Positions 1-6,516 of a DNA stretch of 8,590 bases are shown here, piece by piece. Position numbers and translations under genes: made by a program. This DNA is from JBBPYR01 sp038199755 (lineage in GTDB: Bacteria > Chloroflexota > Ktedonobacteria > Ktedonobacterales > Ktedonobacteraceae), in assembly GCA_038199755.1 (NCBI GenBank), contig JBBPYR010000123.1:1-8590 (forward strand), written 5' to 3'. The notes beneath the pieces were generated by a model. That model searched no databases. It was not told where the DNA came from and saw only the letters and a list, made by a program, of their open reading frames with translations. Numbering within the stretch: the first letter of the stretch is position 1; each line of letters begins with the position of its first letter.

Positions 1-149
1 CTCAAGCCTGCCTGTGCCCCCTCAAGATTGAGCATCTCAAAGAGATGACGATCATCGTGGACGGGGACGCCCCACTCCTCATCGTGATACGGTATGAACA
101 GCTCATGAGACTCCGCCCATTGGCAGCGTACTTTTTTCTGGGTTGTCAT
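1..149 (-). CDS. tag: DNA-3-methyladenine glycosylase I, N-terminal part (cut by window edge)
   Basis: Only the first 49 codons are present; the rest lies beyond base 1. The product removes 3-methyladenine from alkylated DNA as the first step of base excision repair. The visible residues follow the Tag family closely: RCQW at 8-11, YHDEEWGVP at 21-29, a DDRHLFEML stretch at 32-40 and LEGAQAGL at 42-49. Cys9 and His22 sit where E. coli Tag has zinc ligands Cys4 and His17, and Glu43 matches its Glu38, with a constant offset of five residues. The chosen ATG (147-149) has GGAG nine bases upstream; an in-frame ATG five codons earlier (162-164) has no ribosome binding site. The other two zinc ligands and the C-terminal half cannot be checked. 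Nothing links it functionally to its neighbours. Confidence 0.93.
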   Translation of the reverse strand, partial: MTTQKKVRCQWAESHELFIPYHDEEWGVPVHDDRHLFEMLNLEGAQAGL

Positions 150-185
150 GCTCGATTGCTCCATGCAGCGATAGAGAGTTTTTTC

Positions 186-191
186 GTTATA
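186..191 (-). promoter_or_regulatory. possible -10 box for tag
   Basis: On the minus strand TATAAC (five of six to TATAAT) lies 36 bases before the tag start, in the 70-base gap after the upstream gene. It would give a leader of about 30 bases. No convincing -35 hexamer is found 16-18 bases upstream, so tag may instead be co-transcribed with the membrane-protein gene. Confidence 0.3.
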
Positions 192-219
192 CTGTTTCCT
201 TCTTCATCAAGAAGCCTGC

Positions 220-1038
220 CTATCCCCTGGCAATAGTATTGACCAGTGTCTCAAAAACGGCAATGTTGGGCGTATCGGTAAGAGAGATAGCAGACCAGGG
301 TTGGGCCTCGGCACCACGCCAAACAGTAATAGCACCCTTCTTTTTATCGACTTCGAGGGCGTTAAAGCTCCCCCACGCTAGGTGAGCGGCACCATCACTG
401 AGTGCGTTCATGATGCCCATTGCAGAGACGGTGAGCGTCCCGAAGGTAAGAGGCACCCCTGCTCGATAGCTTGCCAGTAGGCGCGGGAAAAGGTAGCGCG
501 GATAGGTTTGCTCAAGCACAGGCCCGAACGTGCTAAGACCGTACAGGCTTGTATCAATTTCACAGCTTATACCATTTGCACACTGCACCGCATAGACATC
601 GGTGGAAGTCTTACGAATCTTGGGCGTGCTCACCCCAGTCTTCGCGTCTTTCTCCATCGTCGAGTGTATCTCTTCCAGCTTATGCCACACATGCGTGATC
701 TGCTGCCAGTAAATCTCTTTCGCGCCGTGCTTATTCACCGCCACAAAACCTTGCTCGTACATATCGACACGCATTTTGCGATTGCCAAGTGCCAGAATGA
801 TAGCGATGACGCCGCAGAGGACGAGGATCACCCCTACGCTAATCAGCCATGTCTCAAAAGAATTCGACGAATTCGTATACACGGTGACTGAGGTGTTATA
901 CCTAACGCCAACGATGGCACAGGGCAAGCCTATCAGGATGAGGAGTAAGCTGAGCAAGATGACCTTGCCTGTGCCTGGTTTATATACGGCCAACCGAGCA
1001 CCAAGTTGGCTCATAGTTTGATATGGGTGGGCTTCCAT
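220..1038 (-). CDS. two-helix membrane protein, DUF6585-like
   Basis: Predicted 272-residue membrane protein of unknown function. It has a short polar N-terminus, a hydrophobic helix at about 26-46, a short Thr/Ser/Asn-rich loop, and a second helix at about 64-84. A long soluble part follows (85-272) with two similar-looking beta-rich stretches: 'VDMYEQGFVAVNKHGAKEIYW' style around 91-111, and 'ALEVDKKKGAITVW' style around 227-240. That pattern (a membrane hairpin followed by PH-like modules carrying 'W..I' segments) recalls the DUF6585 family, which I associate with Ktedonobacteria; the assignment is from memory. The frame is open further upstream to a TTG at 1137 and an ATG at 1092, but only the ATG at 1036-1038 has a ribosome binding site (AAGGAAGAAGAC before it). 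A promoter at 1121-1093 places the transcript start downstream of both alternatives. The gene lies 100 bases after the GntR gene and probably forms its own unit. Confidence 0.75.
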   Translation of the reverse strand: MEAHPYQTMSQLGARLAVYKPGTGKVILLSLLLILIGLPCAIVGVRYNTSVTVYTNSSNSFETWLISVGVILVLCGVIAIILALGNRKMRVDMYEQGFVAVNKHGAKEIYWQQITHVWHKLEEIHSTMEKDAKTGVSTPKIRKTSTDVYAVQCANGISCEIDTSLYGLSTFGPVLEQTYPRYLFPRLLASYRAGVPLTFGTLTVSAMGIMNALSDGAAHLAWGSFNALEVDKKKGAITVWRGAEAQPWSAISLTDTPNIAVFETLVNTIARG

Positions 1039-1092
1039 GTCTTCTTCCTTCTTGTTCTCAATGCCAAAAACTCTACTGTAGAAACCAACCAT

Positions 1093-1121
1093 ACTGTAAT
1101 CATTTTTTGTGAGAATGTCAA
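1093..1121 (-). promoter_or_regulatory. sigma70-type promoter of the membrane-protein gene
   Basis: On the minus strand: perfect TTGACA (1121-1116), a 17-base spacer, then TACAGT (1098-1093, four of six to TATAAT). A start near 1086 gives a leader of about 48 bases ending in the AAGGAAG ribosome binding site of the gene at 1038. It lies just after the GntR stop codon, arguing that the membrane protein is not merely the last gene of the upstream operon. Confidence 0.6.
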
Positions 1122-1138
1122 GAAGCCCCGCTATCAAT

Positions 1139-1774
1139 TTAAAATAGCGTATTTAGCAGGTTGCGTGAGGTGAGAATGTGTTCGTACATGGCATCGCGTG
1201 TGAGCTTGGCATCGCGTTGCTCCAATGCAGCAAGAAGTGGCCAATGCGAAACCAGTGTTTTTGGTAGAGCCTGATGCGTCGAAAAATAATAACGCCAGAA
1301 ACGCAGATTGTGCATCAAAACACGCTCGGTTGCATCCTGCAAGAATGCATTATGCACGATTGAACTTAGAAAGTGATGGATGCGCTGGTCGTCTTCTAAA
1401 AAGCGCATCACATCAAATTCATCGCGTGCATCCTCTGCGGAGGCGACCAGACGGTGCAGTTCAGCCAGTTCGGCATCTGTTGCATGCTGAACAGCAAGAT
1501 ACGCGTTGCCACACTCCAGTATCTCGCGCGCTTCGAATATCTCTCGTACCAGTTCAAGTCCAATGGGAGCGATCATCAGTCCTCGCCGAGGGATGATGGT
1601 TACCAAACGATCGATGACCAGCCGAGCTACCGCCTCATGGACTGGAGTTCGCCCCAAACCAACTTCTGTAGCCAGCGTGGGTTCATCCACCATCATACCA
1701 GGCTGGAACTGCAGATCAATAATCTTCTTGCGGAGCCGCTCATAGGCGACATCACTGTCTCGTACTGCTTTCAT
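1139..1774 (-). CDS. GntR-family transcriptional regulator, FadR/FCD subfamily
   Basis: A 211-residue one-component regulator of the usual FCD length. The N-terminal winged helix-turn-helix spans about 8-70, with the family signature GRTPVHEAVARL at 41-52 (recognition helix region) and IIPRRGLMI at 60-68 (wing). The all-helical FCD effector domain spans about 75-205 and has the expected metal/ligand site residues: Asp129 and His133 (DDQRIHH), His177 (SHWPLL) and His199 (YEHI). FCD proteins typically bind small carboxylates or amino-acid-like ligands and repress adjacent catabolic operons. It is the last gene of the five-gene operon, 15 bases after the glutamine synthetase-like gene, with only a weak GGGT ribosome binding site; low expression relative to the enzymes would fit. 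Co-transcription with its likely targets implies autoregulation. Its most plausible binding site is the repeat array at 6280-6323, but this is inference. No recognisable terminator follows the stop codon. Confidence 0.92.
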   Translation of the reverse strand: MKAVRDSDVAYERLRKKIIDLQFQPGMMVDEPTLATEVGLGRTPVHEAVARLVIDRLVTIIPRRGLMIAPIGLELVREIFEAREILECGNAYLAVQHATDAELAELHRLVASAEDARDEFDVMRFLEDDQRIHHFLSSIVHNAFLQDATERVLMHNLRFWRYYFSTHQALPKTLVSHWPLLAALEQRDAKLTRDAMYEHILTSRNLLNTLF

Positions 1775-1789
1775 AATTACCCGAATCGT

Positions 1790-3139
1790 CTAGAATTTAT
1801 AAAAGTGGTTGCGAATTTCAAAGTCGAGTTCTTGCTCGCTAAAAGCACGCTCCTCGGAGCGACGAACCGCCAGATACGCCCGGCTCATCAGTGCTCCCAT
1901 TGCACCTGTAAGGAGTTTATCCTGTGCCAGATTATTCAGTGCTTCACCCATAGACGTAGGAAGGCGACGAATATGCCTCTCATCACGCTCAGCGTCACTT
2001 AATTTCGCGGGGTCGTGTTCACAGGGTTGCCCAGGCTGAAGTTGTCGCTTGATACCATCTAGGCCTGCCGCGATCAGCCCGCCCAGAGCAATGTAGGGAT
2101 TGGCACTCCCATCGACTGCCTTGAGTTCGACATTATAGGTCTGTTCTTCTCTACCCCAAAAAGGTGAAGCAACACGCACCGCTGCCTCTCTATTATCGAA
2201 GCCCCAGGCTGTATAGGCTGAACTCCATGTCTGGGGTTGCAGACGGCGGTATGAGTTATAGCTTGGGCAAGTTAAGGCGATGAGAGCGGGAAGGTGATCG
2301 AGTACACCAGCAATGAACTGGCGACCCATCTCACTTAGTCCGCGTGGATCATGTGGGTCATAGAGCAAATTGCGTTGACCATCCCTATCCCACAGACTGA
2401 AATGCACATGACAGCCACTACCAATGCTTTCAGGAAAGGGTTTGGGTGCAAAACTGGCCAGCAGACCATGCCGCAAGGCCACGCCACGGACGGTATCACG
2501 CAGTTTGATCTGACTGTCGGCAGCACGCACAGCAGAGACATGACGAACGGAGATTTCCTGCTGACCCGGACCATACTCATTGATCGCCTGCTCAACCACA
2601 ATATCCTGCTCGGTAAGAGCCATCACAATGTCATGCATGACCTGTGCGGAAAGGTCCAATCCAATCGAGCTATAGACTGGTGCCTGATCAAAAGGAATAT
2701 AGCTACCATTTTGTTCGCGTGCCAGGTAAAACTCATTTTCAAAGGTAGCCTCTATCTTTATACCCACGCTCTCAGCCTGTGCAGCCATATCCTTCAGGAA
2801 TGAGCGTGGGCAAGCACCCCAATTCAGATGATTATGGTCGAGCTGATCACAGAGAATACTGGCACTGCTCGGCGTCCAAGATAAAACGCCAAAGGTATCA
2901 AGCGCAGGCACCAGGCGTACCTCGCCAACTGGCTCCATACCCTCAATTTCGATGAGCTCCTCTAAAAGATTGATCGCCATCTGAGCGCGGGTGAGCCCAA
3001 GCCCCTCGCGGAGCTTGTTAGCGAGATGAGCGATGTGAATTACCTTGGCGCGGGTCACTCCACTAAAATCGCAATAGACAAAACGAACGAGTTGGACATT
3101 AGCCAACTGTGCTCGATTGATTAACGCAACGCTATCCAT
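1790..3139 (-). CDS. glutamine synthetase-like gamma-glutamyl ligase
   Basis: A 449-residue ATP-dependent ligase of the glutamine synthetase fold (beta-grasp N-terminal domain about 15-105, catalytic domain about 108-449). Visible active-site blocks are FENEF at 133-137 (metal-binding Glu), INEYGPGQQEI at 186-196, GSGCHVHFSLWD at 240-251 (metal/ATP-site His244), NSYRRL at 295-300, NREAAVRV at 316-323, and ELKAVDGSANPY at 338-349. In classical glutamine synthetase the last block reads E-x-R and its Arg contacts glutamate; here Lys340 takes that place, as I recall for FluG/NodGS-type homologues. With a transporter and catabolic enzymes beside it, and no adenylylation-type C-terminus evident, a ligase joining glutamate to an amine (as in PuuA, GlnT or IpuC-type enzymes) is likelier than housekeeping ammonia assimilation; the amine is unknown. 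Start ATG follows GAGGAGAAAAG. The gene begins 18 bases after the dehydrogenase gene. Confidence 0.88.
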   Translation of the reverse strand: MDSVALINRAQLANVQLVRFVYCDFSGVTRAKVIHIAHLANKLREGLGLTRAQMAINLLEELIEIEGMEPVGEVRLVPALDTFGVLSWTPSSASILCDQLDHNHLNWGACPRSFLKDMAAQAESVGIKIEATFENEFYLAREQNGSYIPFDQAPVYSSIGLDLSAQVMHDIVMALTEQDIVVEQAINEYGPGQQEISVRHVSAVRAADSQIKLRDTVRGVALRHGLLASFAPKPFPESIGSGCHVHFSLWDRDGQRNLLYDPHDPRGLSEMGRQFIAGVLDHLPALIALTCPSYNSYRRLQPQTWSSAYTAWGFDNREAAVRVASPFWGREEQTYNVELKAVDGSANPYIALGGLIAAGLDGIKRQLQPGQPCEHDPAKLSDAERDERHIRRLPTSMGEALNNLAQDKLLTGAMGALMSRAYLAVRRSEERAFSEQELDFEIRNHFYKF

Positions 3140-3157
3140 CTTTTCTCCTCAGCGAGA

Positions 3158-3907
3158 CTACAGCATGACATCTCCACCATTGGGGCCGAGCGTCTGTCCC
3201 ACATAATACGTGGCGTCATCTGATGCCAGAAAGACTGCTGTTGGCGCGACCTCACGTACTTCCCCAAAGCGTCCAATCGGCAATTCCGCCAACTTCGCAG
3301 CTTTCCATTCCTCAGTCTCAGATGCCAGTAAGTCAGTGAGGATTGGACCTGGGGCAATAGCATTTACCAAGATATTTCTAGTCGCGACCTCACGAGCCAG
3401 GGCTTTGGTGAACGCTATCACGCCGCCTTTGCTTGCACTATAGTGTGCTACTTCAGTACCCCCGATGTAGCCAAGCTGAGAAGCGATATTGATGATGCGT
3501 CCCCAGCCCTGTTTGAGCATATAGGGCAACACGAAGTGCGCGCACAGAAAAGTGCCGCGCAGGTTTACGCCGAGTACACGATCCCAGTCCTCTATTGAGA
3601 GATTTTCGACCAGTGCTTGTGTGAAGATACCGGCATTATTGACTAAAATATCAATGTGTCCGAATGTGCTGTAGGCAGTCTCCACCATTGTGCGCACTTG
3701 TTGCTCATTAGCAACGTCCGTGTGGATGAACAGCCCTGTGCGACCAGCCTGACGAATGGCTTCTAAAACGGGAGCAGCCTGGTCGTCAGGGGCAACATCG
3801 GCGACCATGACATCTGCACCCTCGCGTGCGAATGCCTCGGCAATACCGCGACCTATACCATGTGCAGCCCCGGTGACAATCGCTGTCCGCCCTGCAAGTT
3901 TACCCAT
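3158..3907 (-). CDS. short-chain dehydrogenase/reductase (classical SDR)
   Basis: A 249-residue cytosolic NAD(P)-dependent oxidoreductase of the classical SDR type and usual length. The Rossmann motif TGAAHGIG is at 12-19; Asp37 at the end of strand beta2 (VMVADV) favours NAD(H) over NADP(H). NNAG is at 90-93, and the catalytic tetrad is Asn115, Ser143, Tyr156 and Lys160 (YSASK). The C-terminus has the typical YYVGQTLGPNGG segment (234-245). All key residues are intact, so it should be active. Substrate is unknown: SDRs in catabolic operons usually oxidise a secondary or primary alcohol to a carbonyl. ATG at 3905-3907 follows AAGGAGACTCTC, a strong ribosome binding site. It sits 38 bases after the hydrolase gene and 18 bases before the ligase gene, so it is firmly within the operon and probably acts on the free or glutamylated intermediate. 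Confidence 0.93.
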   Translation of the reverse strand: MGKLAGRTAIVTGAAHGIGRGIAEAFAREGADVMVADVAPDDQAAPVLEAIRQAGRTGLFIHTDVANEQQVRTMVETAYSTFGHIDILVNNAGIFTQALVENLSIEDWDRVLGVNLRGTFLCAHFVLPYMLKQGWGRIINIASQLGYIGGTEVAHYSASKGGVIAFTKALAREVATRNILVNAIAPGPILTDLLASETEEWKAAKLAELPIGRFGEVREVAPTAVFLASDDATYYVGQTLGPNGGDVML

Positions 3908-3945
3908 GAGAGTCTCCTTAGCCTATAGCCTCTAAGATGATACAG

Positions 3946-4635
3946 TTACTCCGCTGCGGCGACCAGACGTTGTTGCCAGGCAGCCAGAATGTCTGTGGAC
4001 AACACAACATCGAAGCGGTGGCGCATCAGAAACAGCGAGGCCTCATGCTGTCGCGGATCATCGCTCGCGACGCAATCCTCGGGCAAAATGACATAGTAGT
4101 CATTGAAGAGCGCGTCACGAGCAGTGGATTCAACACAACCCTCCGTTGTACAGCCAGTCAGGATCACCGACTTTATGTTATTGCTGCGCAACAACATATC
4201 CAGGTTGGTGCCCCAGAAGCCGCTTGAACGATATTTGCGTATGAGCAAATCACCCATTTGCGGCTTTAGTTCGGCGATGATCTCCTGACCGGGTGTACCT
4301 TCCACCGTGTAAGATAGCGGTTCCGTGACATAGTGAGATCCCAGGTGCAAACGCATATTGAAGCGTATCTGGGCGGGCGATTCACTCATGCGCCCTGGCA
4401 GGACTGTCATTTGAATATAAATGATCAGAAGCCTGTGCTCTCGTGCTTCTGCTAGCAGTCGCGCCAGACGCGGAATCATCTGTGGATACATCGAGATATT
4501 TATACCCAGTTGATCGAAAGCCCATGACGGCTTGCAAAAGTCATTTTGCATATCCACAACTACCAAAGCAGTATGCTGCGGATCAACTAATTCTGTGAGC
4601 GTGGTGTATACCTGTTTATTCTCAACTATGATCAT
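3946..4635 (-). CDS. isochorismatase-family cysteine hydrolase
   Basis: A 229-residue cysteine hydrolase of the isochorismatase-like fold, a family that includes nicotinamidase, N-carbamoylsarcosine amidase, biuret hydrolase and RutB as well as true isochorismatase. The catalytic triad is visible: Asp28 in VVVDMQNDF (25-33), Lys134 in LIRKYRSSGF (131-140), and Cys167 in TGCTTEGCVESTARDA (160-175). Most operon-borne members cleave amide or carbamoyl C-N bonds, so amide hydrolysis is expected here; true isochorismatase activity is unlikely because no enterobactin or menaquinone genes are near. The ATG at 4633-4635 is preferred, with GGTGAAG five bases upstream. A GTG eight codons earlier (4657-4659) is in frame but has a poorly spaced site. 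It follows the permease gene by 56 bases and precedes the SDR gene by 38. Confidence 0.9.
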   Translation of the reverse strand: MIIVENKQVYTTLTELVDPQHTALVVVDMQNDFCKPSWAFDQLGINISMYPQMIPRLARLLAEAREHRLLIIYIQMTVLPGRMSESPAQIRFNMRLHLGSHYVTEPLSYTVEGTPGQEIIAELKPQMGDLLIRKYRSSGFWGTNLDMLLRSNNIKSVILTGCTTEGCVESTARDALFNDYYVILPEDCVASDDPRQHEASLFLMRHRFDVVLSTDILAAWQQRLVAAAE

Positions 4636-4691
4636 TTTTTCTTCACCATTGACTGACACACAACCTACATGACCTAAGCAACCGCTTGCAA

Positions 4692-6200
4692 TTAGTCTGC
4701 ACTAGAATTCGAAGCAGTCTCACCCCTAGTATCCAACACCAGACTATCCTCAGCCTGGTTTTCTTCGGCCAGGAAAGAGCCAAGCGCAGTGAGTTTCTGG
4801 GGCGATGTAGCACGGAAGTAGAAGAAGACGATGACGCCCACGATCAACCACGCCAGGACAATGTATGGAACCAGGTTGTAGGGATACGTTTGATTAGGTT
4901 GAGCTACCGACCACAGAGGATACGCCAGTGCAAGCACCCCTAAGATAGGAACAACGATATGCAGAAACCAGTTCCTCTCAGGTAACTTGGAGAAGTAACG
5001 GATCAGCGCGATGTTACTGAGCATGTAGACAATCACAATAGCGACTGTGCCGATAGCACCCGTGAAGCCATAGGCACCAGTAGCACCAGGACCTAACCAG
5101 AGAGCCACAGGGAAGCCAACCACAAGCGTAAAAATTGTCTGCGCAATAATGGCGGTATAAGGAGAGAACCAACGGGGATGCACCTTTCCCAACATCGAAG
5201 GAAGGATATGATCGCGTCCCATTGAGAAAATGATGCGGGTGGTTGTATTGTGGATGGCCATCAGACAGGAGAAGATGCCAACAACAGCGCAGATGTCAAC
5301 AATCTGTACTATCCAGGGAGCGTCCCTTTGCGCGAGTGTGACAAACGGATTGGCATCACCGAGGAAGGTCTTTAAATTTGCTGGACTATTCAGCCCATAG
5401 CCAGCCGTGAGCGCATACATCACGAAGACATAGAACACGCCAACAAAGATCAATGCGCCACCGACTGCCAGAGGCACATTGCGCCGTGGATTGCGCGTTT
5501 CCTCTCCCAGCGTAGCCGCCGCGTCAAAGCCAATGAAGGAGAGAATACCAAAAACGACTCCTAAGCCAACACCAGAGAAACCAGTAGGGGCCGCCGAAGG
5601 GGTGAAATAGGCTAGCGTATTACCACCACCACCTTTTGCAATGGCAATAATCGCAAGCAATAAGAAAACCACTACTTCTATGACAAGTAGCACCAGATCA
5701 ACCTGTACCGATGCTTTGATACTACGAATGGAAAGCCCCACCACGATCGCCAGACCCGCGAGGCTGAAAATCCACCACGCTACCTCAACGTGAAAGGATG
5801 ATAGGACATAGTCATGTGCAAAAGCACCCAATGCAGTAAACAGGCCGGGTGCCAAGATAGCATACCCTATCCAGAAGAGCCATCCTGTAAAAAACCCGGC
5901 AGTTTTCCCAAGCCCTTGCGAGTTGTAGGTATAGAATGAGCCAGATGAGGGCAATTCCCTTGCGAATTGCACAACAGTATTGCCAACAAGCAAACAGGCA
6001 ATAAATGCAAGCAAGAAAGAGAGTGGGAGGGCTGCTCCTGCTGAAGGACCAGCTGCTGGTGCATTGAGCACGACGGCAATTACAGGAGCCATTGCGGCGG
6101 CTGCAAGTGCAATGCCATTAGGAACAGTCAGAACATTGCGTTCAAGACGATGAACTTCTCCAGGCTGGTTCGTTGGTTCTGCAGTTGGGGATTTGCTCAT
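4692..6200 (-). CDS. APC-superfamily amino acid/amine permease
   Basis: A 502-residue inner-membrane secondary transporter with about 12 hydrophobic helices and cytosolic tails. Helix 1 (about 28-50) has the broken AAAMAPVIA...APAAGPSAG region typical of substrate and ion binding in APC carriers. The conserved segment FIGFDAAATLGEETRNPRRN (222-241) marks helix 6 and the following loop, and HNTTTRIIFSMGRDHILP (317-334) is the usual conserved stretch after helix 8. The last 35 residues are hydrophilic and acidic, with many Glu/Asp/Ser/Asn. It probably imports an amino acid or polyamine-like cation by proton symport or exchange. It is the first gene of the operon, with AGGAG nine bases before ATG, and a leader of about 130 bases containing the repeat array. 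Its leading position suggests that the operon handles an external nutrient. The specific substrate is not deducible. Confidence 0.92.
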   Translation of the reverse strand: MSKSPTAEPTNQPGEVHRLERNVLTVPNGIALAAAAMAPVIAVVLNAPAAGPSAGAALPLSFLLAFIACLLVGNTVVQFARELPSSGSFYTYNSQGLGKTAGFFTGWLFWIGYAILAPGLFTALGAFAHDYVLSSFHVEVAWWIFSLAGLAIVVGLSIRSIKASVQVDLVLLVIEVVVFLLLAIIAIAKGGGGNTLAYFTPSAAPTGFSGVGLGVVFGILSFIGFDAAATLGEETRNPRRNVPLAVGGALIFVGVFYVFVMYALTAGYGLNSPANLKTFLGDANPFVTLAQRDAPWIVQIVDICAVVGIFSCLMAIHNTTTRIIFSMGRDHILPSMLGKVHPRWFSPYTAIIAQTIFTLVVGFPVALWLGPGATGAYGFTGAIGTVAIVIVYMLSNIALIRYFSKLPERNWFLHIVVPILGVLALAYPLWSVAQPNQTYPYNLVPYIVLAWLIVGVIVFFYFRATSPQKLTALGSFLAEENQAEDSLVLDTRGETASNSSAD

Positions 6201-6279
6201 TGCTACAAACTCCTATGAAATAGGGATCATCAGGTCGAGGCAATAAAAGTACGCCGCCAGAAACTCAGTGTTACTTAGG

Positions 6280-6323
6280 CGGTGATATATCACCGATATG
6301 ACGATGATATTGCGGTGATATGC
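6280..6323. promoter_or_regulatory. array of four 11-bp repeats, candidate operator
   Basis: Four contiguous 11-base units start at 6280, 6291, 6302 and 6313: cggtgatatat, caccgatatga, cgatgatattg, cggtgatatgc. Every unit has C at position 1 and GATAT at positions 5-9; units 1 and 4 share their first nine bases and unit 3 differs from them at one base there. The next 11 bases (6324-6334) keep only the ATAT core. Units 1 and 2 also form a perfect 16-bp palindrome (6280-6295). Eleven-base phasing puts every unit on nearly the same helix face. The array lies about 10-50 bases downstream of the inferred transcription start at about 6332, a roadblock-repressor position. The GntR protein of this operon is the obvious candidate ligand-responsive binder; an OmpR-type response regulator, whose family often uses 11-bp direct repeats, is an alternative. 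Confidence 0.65.
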
Positions 6324-6338
6324 CAAGAATATAGTGCA

Positions 6339-6367
6339 ACTATAGAATATAAATTGACAAAAGTCAA
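6339..6367 (-). promoter_or_regulatory. sigma70-type promoter of the permease operon
   Basis: On the minus strand TTGACT (6367-6362, five of six) and TATAGT (6344-6339, five of six) are separated by exactly 17 bases. The expected start is near 6332, giving a leader of about 130 bases. The -35 box is half of an inverted repeat, TTGAC-aaaa-GTCAA (6354-6367), which may itself be a regulator site. This is the best promoter in the window. Confidence 0.75.
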
Positions 6368-6431
6368 TGCGTTCAGTCGCCATATTCCTCGTATCGGGGC
6401 AACATTGCGTATTTATAGTCAATAAGCACAC

Positions 6432-6468
6432 AGGGAGCCGCTATCAATTACGCTGCTGGCGGCTCCCT
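6432..6468. terminator. 10-bp stem hairpin, possible terminator
   Basis: Perfect inverted arms AGGGAGCCGC (6432-6441) and GCGGCTCCCT (6459-6468) flank a 17-base loop. The hairpin lies about 50 bases after the stop of the small frameshifted frame and 65 bases before the operon promoter, so it could insulate the operon from upstream transcription. There is no run of T after either arm, so it is not a canonical Rho-independent terminator and may be weak or have another role. Confidence 0.45.
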
Positions 6469-6516
6469 ATAGGCCTTGTGGTTCGTTTCTTATTCTTAAT
6501 CTGTTTGTCCCTGGCA

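Larger units (their letters stand above)
6201..6516. other. gene-free regulatory region upstream of the permease operon
   Basis: About 316 bases without a credible gene. It holds, in transcription order on the minus strand, a strong hairpin (6468-6432), the operon promoter (6367-6339), the 11-bp repeat array (6323-6280) and an 80-base AT-rich leader ending in the permease ribosome binding site. A minus-strand open frame at 6431-6213 crosses all these elements and has no ribosome binding site or recognisable family. Confidence 0.7.

Noticed and set aside
508..891. 127-codon plus-strand open frame
   Set aside because: Lies wholly antisense to the well-supported membrane-protein gene and has no family resemblance or ribosome binding site.
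1039..1137. Longer N-terminus (TTG at 1137 or ATG at 1092) for the DUF6585-like protein
   Set aside because: No ribosome binding site for either, and the TTGACA/TACAGT promoter would place the transcript start downstream of both.
1129..1149. Hairpin CGCTAT...ATAGCG over the GntR stop codon as operon terminator
   Set aside because: Only six base pairs, AT-rich, overlaps the coding end and lacks a following T run.
6213..6431. 72-codon minus-strand open frame
   Set aside because: It runs through the operon promoter and the repeat array, has no ribosome binding site and no recognisable features.
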